Shown here one piece after another: positions 5,590-11,551 of a stretch of DNA of 11,551 nucleotides (its first letter is position 1; each line of letters opens with the position of its first letter). The stretch lies in assembly GCA_017626655.1 (NCBI GenBank), contig JAGAIH010000069.1, forward strand, positions 1 through 11,551, written 5' to 3'. This DNA comes from Clostridia bacterium. GTDB taxonomy: Bacteria; Bacillota_A; Clostridia; Oscillospirales; CAG-272. The notes beneath the pieces were generated by a model. It was not told where the DNA came from. It did not search any database and saw only the letters and a list, made by a program, of their open reading frames with translations. The translations under genes and the position numbers were made by a program.

Positions 5590-8010
5590 TCAACTCAAAG
5601 CCCGATACAGGGTCTCCAGCACGTTTTCATCCGTGATCGCGGAATCCGCGATGACCACCAGACCGTCGGGGGTGACGGTAATGGTCTTGCCTGCGCTCTT
5701 CACGAGGTCAGTGGCCTTCACGTAGGGGATGCCGCAGTGGTTATAGGTCGTTTCACCTGTGGCATCAATGTTCAAAGCCGACTTGAGGAAGTCCACGGGG
5801 AGCCAGATGTCCTCGCCCGAGGCCAGCAGGACGCCCTTGGTGTTATCCTCCACCAGTCTGACCTGCTTCCCTCCCACGAAGGCATTGTAGGAGCGGGACT
5901 TCAGCACCACCATGGAGGTCAGATCTCCCTCAAGCTCGGTGGGGTACTTGACCGCCTGCTCGGTAAGGGTGAAGCGGTAGGTGTAGCGGCCGTTGGGGGC
6001 GGCGTCGCCCTGGTCGAGGAACTCCATGATCTGGCCCGTGGGAGTGGAGTTGTCCGCCCACTTGAAGTCGATGGTGTCGGTGAAGCTAATCATGGCCTTG
6101 GGGATCTTGACCTGCATGGTGTTTCCGTTTCGGGTGTATTCCACCGAGCCCACGGTCTCAAAGGCCCATGTATCGGTGCCCACGAACTTCTCCACCAGGA
6201 GGGCGGAGTCGGTGCGGTTGCGGTTGATGAGGTAGTCGAAGCCGTACCAGCCCGTGGAGTCGTCGCAGTCGGAATTGATGAAGAGGTTCATCCAGCTCGC
6301 GCCCTCGGGGTCGGTGATGGTGTCGGCGCACTCCACGTAGAAGTAGAGGTGGTCGGTGTCGCTGGAGACCTTGGCGGTGACGATGTCATTTCTGCCGCTG
6401 TTGTTCATGTAGAAGCCGTACTCCTTTCCGCCCACGTGGCCGGGGGAGAGGCGGTGGGTGATATCCCCCTCGTAGTCGCGGTACTCGGGGCCTACGGCGT
6501 ACCACTGGCCCACCGAGCCGTGGATGTCGATGGCCCACTGGCCGAAGGCGGTCTCGATATTGCGAGTACCCTTGTACTCACGAACCCGCTCGGCCATCTG
6601 GTAGAGGTAGTTATCCCCGAAGCCGCCCTTCATGGGCTCGATATCGCGGGAATACTCGGGGTTGAAGGAGTCCACGAAGTAGGTGGTCTCGCGGTCGCCG
6701 GGGGTGGCCGAGACGGTATACTGGCCCGCGATGACCTGGCCGCCAGCACCCGCGCCCGCGCCCACGTTATCCCAACGGCCCGTGATCCACTCGTTCCAGC
6801 CCGTGATCATGATGAGGGGAGGGTCACGCTCGATGGCCTTATTGAACTGCTGACCGAACTGGAGCCCGTAGGGGGTGTAGTCCTCCATCAGAGGGAATCC
6901 GAAGTCCCAGGGCTGTCCCTTCTCCAGACGGGGCATCTTGTTGCCGTACTTACTGCGGCCATCGGTGGCGCCAAAGCCGCACATGACCACGGTCTGCTCC
7001 AGATCCTCGCGGCTGTCGCCGTAGCCCGGCACCTGGGGCCAGGCGGCGTTCCAGGGCCAGCATTTGATGCCCTTGCGGTCGCCGTACCAGTTGGTCACCC
7101 CCACCGCCCAGGAGTAGCGGAGGGTAAAAAAGTCGCGGGCCTCGTCGGACATGGGGAAGTCCCCCGTGACCAGCACCAGGGGCTTGCCCTCCCAGTAGTA
7201 CCAGAGATCCTCGTAGAGTCCCTTCTTGTAGATGGTATTGTACAGCTCGGCGAACTCCGCCTCGTAGCTGCCCACCATGAAGCAGATCTTGGGGACCTCG
7301 TAGCCCTCTTTCCTGACCTCCTCCCAGACCTTCAAAAGGGCCATGTGGGAGACGGTATGGAGGTTGTTATTGGTGGTATCGAAGAAGACGAAGTCCACTC
7401 CTGCCTCGGCCAGCATATAGGCGTGCTTGCGGAGGACCCACTCGTCGTTGGAGGAGTAGTAGCCAAAGTAGGGCTCGCCCCAGTAGTGGGGGTGGCCCTC
7501 GCCGCCCTCCATCATGCAGTCCCAAAGAGCCTCCTCACCGCCCTTCAGCCAAGCGGCGTAGTGGTCGGAGGGGGAGATTTCGGAGATGGTGGTCTGGTCG
7601 CGGTCACGCCACAGGAAGTAGAAGATGCCTACCTGGCGGTCGGTAGGAGCGCGGGTGGCGGTAGCGTCGGGCATGGGGCGGTCGGCGCCGTCGGTGCCCG
7701 TCCAGGTGTCCGCCCAGATGTCGCGGGTGTTGGGGAGGATGCCGTTGTTATCCGTGCTGTCCACGGCGTAGGTGTAGTCGGGGATCACCAGATCGGTGGT
7801 CGTAGTGTAGTTCCCTGTTTTGGGGATATCGGTGGGGCTTTGCACCGTGGGAGCGTCGGTCTCCCCCTCGGTGTCGGCGGGGGTGTCCACGGTGGTATCC
7901 TCGGGACCGTCGGGCGTACCCGCGGGGGTACAGGCGGCGAGGGCCGAGATCACCATGAGGAGGGCGAGGGTCAGAGAGCCGTAGCGGCGGAGTCTGTTAT
8001 GGATCTTCAT
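5590..8010 (-). CDS. Lipoprotein with GH99/WbsX-like barrel, CBM9/DOMON-like module and copper-amine-oxidase-N-like domain
   Basis: An 806-residue exported lipoprotein. A basic N-terminus, a hydrophobic core (13-24) and the lipobox L-A-A-C place the lipidated Cys at 27. Residues 28-70 form an acidic Thr/Pro linker. Residues 125-480 look like a (beta/alpha)8 barrel related to GH99 and WbsX-type proteins: G-I-F-Y-F-L-W at 128-134, H-Y-W-G-E-P-Y at 175-181, A-G-V-D-F-V-F-F-D-T-T-N at 203-214 and I-T-G-W-N-E-W at 402-408. Glu407 is kept, but the glutamate three residues later, catalytic in characterised GH99 enzymes, is Thr410. Residues 490-685 resemble a CBM9/DOMON sugar-binding sandwich. Residues 700-790, with W-L-P-V-D-F-L, resemble the copper amine oxidase N-terminal domain often found in Bacillota surface proteins. 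AAAGGAAGGAA (8027-8017) precedes the ATG, and the upstream gene stops 30 bases before. Substrate and activity are unknown; the family assignments are from motif memory. Confidence 0.8.
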   Translation of the reverse strand: MKIHNRLRRYGSLTLALLMVISALAACTPAGTPDGPEDTTVDTPADTEGETDAPTVQSPTDIPKTGNYTTTTDLVIPDYTYAVDSTDNNGILPNTRDIWADTWTGTDGADRPMPDATATRAPTDRQVGIFYFLWRDRDQTTISEISPSDHYAAWLKGGEEALWDCMMEGGEGHPHYWGEPYFGYYSSNDEWVLRKHAYMLAEAGVDFVFFDTTNNNLHTVSHMALLKVWEEVRKEGYEVPKICFMVGSYEAEFAELYNTIYKKGLYEDLWYYWEGKPLVLVTGDFPMSDEARDFFTLRYSWAVGVTNWYGDRKGIKCWPWNAAWPQVPGYGDSREDLEQTVVMCGFGATDGRSKYGNKMPRLEKGQPWDFGFPLMEDYTPYGLQFGQQFNKAIERDPPLIMITGWNEWITGRWDNVGAGAGAGGQVIAGQYTVSATPGDRETTYFVDSFNPEYSRDIEPMKGGFGDNYLYQMAERVREYKGTRNIETAFGQWAIDIHGSVGQWYAVGPEYRDYEGDITHRLSPGHVGGKEYGFYMNNSGRNDIVTAKVSSDTDHLYFYVECADTITDPEGASWMNLFINSDCDDSTGWYGFDYLINRNRTDSALLVEKFVGTDTWAFETVGSVEYTRNGNTMQVKIPKAMISFTDTIDFKWADNSTPTGQIMEFLDQGDAAPNGRYTYRFTLTEQAVKYPTELEGDLTSMVVLKSRSYNAFVGGKQVRLVEDNTKGVLLASGEDIWLPVDFLKSALNIDATGETTYNHCGIPYVKATDLVKSAGKTITVTPDGLVVIADSAITDENVLETLYRALS

Positions 8011-8040
8011 GTACAGTTCCTTCCTTTCATAGGTTGCCGC

Positions 8041-11000
8041 TTACAGGCGGTGGCGCTTCTTGCCCAGGGTCGTAGCGGCGGCAAGAAGGATGAGGGTGAT
8101 AAGCCCCATGGACAGAGACGAGCGGCAGCCCTTCTTGGGAAGCTCGGTGGTATCGGAGGGGTCAGCCTCGGTATCGGCGGGGACGTTGGTTTCGGGATCC
8201 TCGGTGCCCTCCTCCGAGGGAAGGGGCGGCACGTCGGGGACGTTGCTTTCCGAAGCGGGGGTGTAGACCGCGTTGACGGTGATATCGGCGTTTTGCAGGG
8301 TGTAGGGCTCCCACGCGCCGATCATGCCGGGGAGGATGGGGACCACAGGCTCCTCCAGGGTGGTATCCCCCTCGCGGAACTCCACCCTGTAAAGGGGCTT
8401 GCCCTCCACCACGAAGGTGGCGGTATAGGTGGCTCGCTCGGTGGGGAGGGTGTGGAGGTAGACCGAGGCCTCGTCGACGGTCTCGAAGAAGGCGATATAC
8501 TCCACGTCCAGGGTAGCGGTACTGCCCAGGCCGCTTTCGGAATGGAGGAAGTCGAAGCGGAGGTAGTTGACCTTGTCGGTATCGGCGTCGTAGTCGGCGG
8601 CCTTACGGAGGTCGATGATGGCGGTATGCCACTCGCCGTCGGAGATATACTTGTAGGTGATGCGGTCGGAGCGGCCGTTGGGGCCTGTCTGGACCGAGCC
8701 TGTGAAGATCTCACCGCCCACGCCTCGGGTGGTGGTGCGGTAACGGACCGCCATGAAGGGGGCGATCTCGGTGGGGTCGCGGTAGAGGTAGAAGGAGGGG
8801 TCACTGCCCTTGGCTGTGTAGGTGATGAGACCCCGATCGTAGCTGTAGACAGCCTCCTGCATCTGGGAGCCACCCGTAACGTTGAGGCCTTCACCCTCGA
8901 TCAGGATGGCGGGCTTGACCGTGGCGGGATCCAGGGGGCGGAGGGGGGGCTTGACCACGGTCTTGCCGTCCTCCTCGGTATACTCGGTGGCGGCGTACTC
9001 CTGCGCGGCCTTGGCGTTTGCGAAGAACCTGATATAGGCCACGTCGATGGTCTCCCCCGCACCCGTGGGCTTCTCCAGGGGATCGAAGCGGAGGTTTTGC
9101 AGGGTCACGCCGTAGACGTTGCCCCAGATGGAGGAGGCGTCCACCACGGCAATATGCCATTTGCCGTCTGCCTGCCAGTCCCAGATCACGTTGCTCTTAT
9201 CGTAGGGCTGGCCCCACTTGACTCCGTCGCTTCTCTCCACGAAGAGCTCGCCGCTCTTGGCTGTGGACTCGGTGCGGTACTTGATGACCATATGGTCCAT
9301 GAGGTTGGAGGTCACGGTGGGTTGGATCCCGAAGGAGAAGAAGGGGTCGTTCTGAAGGGCTTGGATATGGAGATAGCCCCGGTCGCAGAGGTCGGTAACA
9401 CTGACCCCCGAGAGATTGGCCAGGCCAAAGGTCTCGGTGACGCTGTCGTAGTGCTTGGTGAAGTCGTACGCGAAGGTGACCTCCGAGCCGTACTCGGCGC
9501 CCACGTCTACCAGGCCCTCGCCGGCGGTGAGGTAGCCCGCTACCAGCTGGGCATCGTTGACGGCGCCGTTGCGGAAGGAGACGGTGCCCTCGGTGGCCTT
9601 GCCGTCGGCGGTATTGAAGCCGGTGTAGGCCTTGTCCCCGGGGGTGGTCATTTTGACCTCGAAGCAGTATTCCCCGGCGGGCAGCTCGTCGAAGGTAACG
9701 ACCAGATCCTCGCCGTCCTTGAGGTTCTTGAGGTCTTGGGTGTAGAGGGGCTCGCCCGACACGGTGGTCTGGTAGTCCTTGCTCCATTTGAAGAGCTTGA
9801 AGTAACCGCTGTTGTTGTTCGGGTCCGCTCCCCAGGTGGCGTGACCGGGGATGATGACGCCGCGCACGGGGCTTGTGGCGGTAAACTTCTGCCCCATGGA
9901 CTGGCCGCCGCTACAGAAGGGGGAGCCCAGGGTGGGGTCGGTGACGTTGTAGACGGGGACGTTGGTGGCGCCCAAAACGTACTGATGGTCGGTGAGGGTA
10001 CCGGGGTAGACGTATTTTTGGGTATACTCGGCCTTGGCAAAGAAGCCGATGTAGGCGAGATCCACCCAGCCCTCGGGGAGGGTCAGGGTGAGGGTGTCGA
10101 TGGGAGAAGCGGACTGACCCAGGGGCAGCTCCACCGTGACGAGGTGCCAGTAGCCGTCGGCGGGGATCGAGACGCGCCCCTCGGAGGCGGTGGTTCCCTG
10201 CTTGGCGGTGACCGTGATGCCCTCGGTGACGGCGGGGATCTCGGTGCGGGCGGCCAGGGTCAAGTAGCGGAAGGTGGGATCGACGGCAAGACCGCTGACG
10301 GTCACGGCGGCGGGGGCGGACGCGGACAGGCGGGTGAAGTCGGCTTCGGTGTAGATCTTCACGGTACCGTCGGCGGTAAGGCCCGCCACGTAGGCTCCCG
10401 CGCCGAAGTCGATGATCTCGGAGCCCTCGGCTACCTGGAGGGACTCATCCTCCTTGATGGAGGCCTCGCGGTCGGCGGCGTAGGATTGGGCGTAGAGCTT
10501 GTCCCCGAAGAACTTGATGGAGGCCACGTCGATGGAGTCCCCTGCCTTGGCCCCCGAGATCAGAGGATCGAAGCGGAAGGCGTACAGCTCGTCGTTTTGA
10601 TCGTTCCCCCAGACCCCCGAGGCGTCCACCACCACGGTGTGCCATTCGCCGTCGGGGATGTAATCCCAGGTCACGTAGGCGTTGGGATCCCCCCAATGGG
10701 CGCCGCTTTTGCGGTTGGTGAAGAACTCGCCCGCGCCGATGGCCGCGTCGGTGCGGTACTCGATGACGGCGTAGGCCAGCTCCGAGGTCTTGGGGGTGGG
10801 CTGGTAGTTGTCGGCGAAGCGGAAGTAGGGGTCCTCGCCCTCGGCGGTGAAGGTGACGTAGCCCTGCTTGTTCTCGATCCTGATCTGGTTCTTCTGGTTC
10901 ACGTCGGCTCCGTCGGTCAAGCCCTTGGAAAAGTCGTAGACGAAGGTGACCTTGGAGGAGGCAGACTTGTTCTCCATGTCGCAGACCGTGATGTTACAGG

Positions 11001-11550
11001 CGAAGGGGGAGGCGGGGTTACCGCCCAGGTAGGCCTGCATATCGGTGACCACACCGTCAATGGGGTCGATGAGACCGCCCTCGGCATTCCAGGGGGTATA
11101 GCTGGAGCCCTCCAGGCAGATGACCTCAAAGTAGAGGGGGCCTGTGACCTTGTAGTCGGCGGGGATCTCCAGGGTGAGGTCGGTGTGATCCACGTGGTCG
11201 ATAATGGAGCGGTCGGCGATGGGGCCAGCCGCCACCGAGGAATCGCGGTCGCCCTTCCACTCGTAGAGCTTGAAGCTGCCCTTATTGGTGTTGTTGGAGT
11301 AGGTGGCGAAATCGGGGACGGTGATCTCCAACAGCCGCACCTCGGGGTCCAGGGTAAAGGCGTAGCCTACGGGGTTGTTCAGCCCGCTCATGTAGGGGGT
11401 ACCGCCCACGCCGTTTCGGGCGAATTCGATCTCACGGATCCCGCTGAGGTCCTCCTCGGCGGCGGCGGTGAGGGTCAGGCCCGAGAGGAGGCCTGTCAGG
11501 GTGGACAGGAGAAGGAGAGCGGTGAGGGCCAGGGATAGTAGCTTTTTCAT
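8041..11550 (-). CDS. Large modular surface protein with repeated beta-sandwich modules and a C-terminal membrane anchor
   Basis: A 1169-residue secreted protein with no recognised catalytic domain. A signal peptide covers residues 1-31, with cleavage likely after A-A-A. Two module types follow: B (40-192, 520-675), marked by F-K-L-[YF]-[EK]-W and Y-x-F-E-V, and A (200-358, 375-513, 688-855, 880-1033), marked by Y-R-T, D-G-x-W-H, R-F-D and D-V-x-Y-I-x-F-F. Residues 1040-1097 resemble a Listeria-Bacteroides (Flg_new-type) repeat. Then come an acidic Thr/Pro linker (1098-1136), L-P-K-K-G-C at 1137-1142, a hydrophobic segment (1147-1162) and the basic tail K-K-R-H-R-L. The modules look like carbohydrate-binding sandwiches, so a glycan-binding adhesin or scaffold is likely. 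The ATG lies one base from the window edge, so its ribosome site and promoter are not visible. The lipoprotein gene follows after 30 bases, in one operon. Confidence 0.8.
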   Translation of the reverse strand: MKKLLSLALTALLLLSTLTGLLSGLTLTAAAEEDLSGIREIEFARNGVGGTPYMSGLNNPVGYAFTLDPEVRLLEITVPDFATYSNNTNKGSFKLYEWKGDRDSSVAAGPIADRSIIDHVDHTDLTLEIPADYKVTGPLYFEVICLEGSSYTPWNAEGGLIDPIDGVVTDMQAYLGGNPASPFACNITVCDMENKSASSKVTFVYDFSKGLTDGADVNQKNQIRIENKQGYVTFTAEGEDPYFRFADNYQPTPKTSELAYAVIEYRTDAAIGAGEFFTNRKSGAHWGDPNAYVTWDYIPDGEWHTVVVDASGVWGNDQNDELYAFRFDPLISGAKAGDSIDVASIKFFGDKLYAQSYAADREASIKEDESLQVAEGSEIIDFGAGAYVAGLTADGTVKIYTEADFTRLSASAPAAVTVSGLAVDPTFRYLTLAARTEIPAVTEGITVTAKQGTTASEGRVSIPADGYWHLVTVELPLGQSASPIDTLTLTLPEGWVDLAYIGFFAKAEYTQKYVYPGTLTDHQYVLGATNVPVYNVTDPTLGSPFCSGGQSMGQKFTATSPVRGVIIPGHATWGADPNNNSGYFKLFKWSKDYQTTVSGEPLYTQDLKNLKDGEDLVVTFDELPAGEYCFEVKMTTPGDKAYTGFNTADGKATEGTVSFRNGAVNDAQLVAGYLTAGEGLVDVGAEYGSEVTFAYDFTKHYDSVTETFGLANLSGVSVTDLCDRGYLHIQALQNDPFFSFGIQPTVTSNLMDHMVIKYRTESTAKSGELFVERSDGVKWGQPYDKSNVIWDWQADGKWHIAVVDASSIWGNVYGVTLQNLRFDPLEKPTGAGETIDVAYIRFFANAKAAQEYAATEYTEEDGKTVVKPPLRPLDPATVKPAILIEGEGLNVTGGSQMQEAVYSYDRGLITYTAKGSDPSFYLYRDPTEIAPFMAVRYRTTTRGVGGEIFTGSVQTGPNGRSDRITYKYISDGEWHTAIIDLRKAADYDADTDKVNYLRFDFLHSESGLGSTATLDVEYIAFFETVDEASVYLHTLPTERATYTATFVVEGKPLYRVEFREGDTTLEEPVVPILPGMIGAWEPYTLQNADITVNAVYTPASESNVPDVPPLPSEEGTEDPETNVPADTEADPSDTTELPKKGCRSSLSMGLITLILLAAATTLGKKRHRL
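8044..8142 (-). other. C-terminal anchor signal of the surface protein
   Basis: Residues 1137-1169 read L-P-K-K-G-C, a Ser/Met/Gly-rich step, about 16 hydrophobic residues, then K-K-R-H-R-L. Position and layout match a sortase sorting signal, but the Thr of LPxTG is Lys. The K-G-C-x-S-S element also resembles a C-terminal Cys motif common in Clostridia surface proteins whose processing is not established. Membrane retention is likely; covalent anchoring is open. Confidence 0.55.
8452..8913 (-). repeat. Type A module 4 (residues 880-1033)
   Basis: It shows A-V-R-Y-R-T, G-E-I-F-T-G, Y-I-S-D-G-E-W-H-T-A-I-I-D-L, L-R-F-D-F-L and T-L-D-V-E-Y-I-A-F-F. The W-G-N element of modules 1 and 3 is replaced by Ala/Asp-rich sequence, so the modules are diverged rather than recent duplicates. 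Confidence 0.7.
8986..9489 (-). repeat. Type A module 3 (residues 688-855)
   Basis: It shows V-I-K-Y-R-T, G-E-L-F, W-D-W-Q-A-D-G-K-W-H-I-A-V-V-D-A-S, L-R-F-D-P-L and T-I-D-V-A-Y-I-R-F-F. It is closest to module 1: both have V-V-D-A-S-x-x-W-G-N after the W-H strand and an acidic or aromatic D-P-x-F before Y-R-T. Confidence 0.7.
9526..9993 (-). repeat. Type B module 2 (residues 520-675)
   Basis: Marked by M-G-Q-K-F-T-A-T, F-K-L-F-K-W-S at 584-590, Y-C-F-E-V-K at 628-633 and Y-T-G-F-N near 642. It shares the N-N-x-x-x-G-x-F-K-L core with the first B module and precedes A module 3. Together the pairs give the order B-A-A'-B-A-A. Confidence 0.55.
10012..10428 (-). repeat. Type A' module 2, degenerate (residues 375-513)
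   Basis: This copy is shortened and divergent. It keeps D-G-Y-W-H-L-V-T-V-E-L, a Leu-rich counterpart of the R-F-D strand, and W-V-D-L-A-Y-I-G-F-F. The Y-R-T of the other copies appears as A-R-T and the R-F-D-P segment is gone. It is probably structural or of changed specificity. Confidence 0.55.
10477..10953 (-). repeat. Type A module 1 (residues 200-358 of the surface protein)
   Basis: The core order is V-I-E-Y-R-T, then G-E-F-F, W-D-Y-I-P-D-G-E-W-H-T-V-V-V-D-A, F-R-F-D-P-L and S-I-D-V-A-S-I-K-F-F. It shares this order with modules 3 and 4. The pattern of strands and aromatic residues suggests a jelly-roll sugar-binding fold; this is inferred. Confidence 0.7.
10975..11433 (-). repeat. Type B module 1 (residues 40-192)
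   Basis: Marked by V-G-Y-A-F-T early, F-K-L-Y-E-W-K at 93-99, L-Y-F-E-V at 139-143 and a Trp/Gly-rich stretch near 150-165. It aligns in order with the second B module and precedes the first A module. Confidence 0.55.
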
Positions 11551-11551
11551 G

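Noticed and set aside
5563..11538. A 1991-codon open frame on the plus strand opposite the surface operon
   Set aside because: It is codon-phase aligned with both minus-strand genes and stays open only because they avoid TTA, CTA and TCA. Its translation is a low-complexity Gly/Val/His/Asp-rich product with no domain, it begins inside the operon terminator with no ribosome site, and the minus-strand products have signal peptides and clear modules.

Overview
The window looks like chromosomal DNA from a GC-rich member of the Bacillota, most likely a gut-type Clostridia (Oscillospirales-like). The clues are a CIRCE element in front of groES-groEL, a Bacillus-type OhrR, strong GGAGG ribosome binding sites, sigma-A-type promoters in short AT-rich gaps, codons ending in G or C, and a lipoprotein plus a tail-anchored surface protein. 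The lineage is inferred from these traits, not from a search.

Layout. Positions 1-897 (minus) hold the first two thirds of an alanine/glycine:cation symporter gene that runs off the left edge. Facing away from it is trxA (1129-1434, plus), with an extended -10 promoter and a hairpin at the mRNA 5' end. trxA converges on an ohrR-type organic-peroxide regulator (1501-2022, minus), and the two share a bidirectional terminator. ohrR diverges from a Gfo/Idh/MocA oxidoreductase gene (2236-3306, plus). That gap holds a dyad over the ohrR promoter, phased A/T tracts and a perfect-consensus promoter. The oxidoreductase gene converges on groES-groEL (5332 to 3374, minus) across a second bidirectional terminator. 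The groE promoter has a CIRCE operator just downstream of its predicted start.

The right half (11550 to 5590, minus) is a two-gene operon for exported proteins. The first gene encodes a 1169-aa modular surface protein: signal peptide, six beta-sandwich-like modules of two types in the order B-A-A'-B-A-A, one Ig-like repeat, an acidic Thr/Pro linker, and a C-terminal LPKKG-Cys-hydrophobic-basic anchor. The second encodes an 806-aa lipoprotein with a GH99/WbsX-like barrel, a CBM9/DOMON-like module and a copper-amine-oxidase-N-like tail domain. A strong hairpin ends the operon. The pair is the least conventional part of the window and looks like a glycan-binding and glycan-processing surface system of unknown substrate.

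All intergenic gaps are shorter than 300 bases. I saw no tRNA, rRNA, CRISPR array, insertion sequence or phage gene. Many long open frames opposite the real genes are antisense shadows of biased codon usage.
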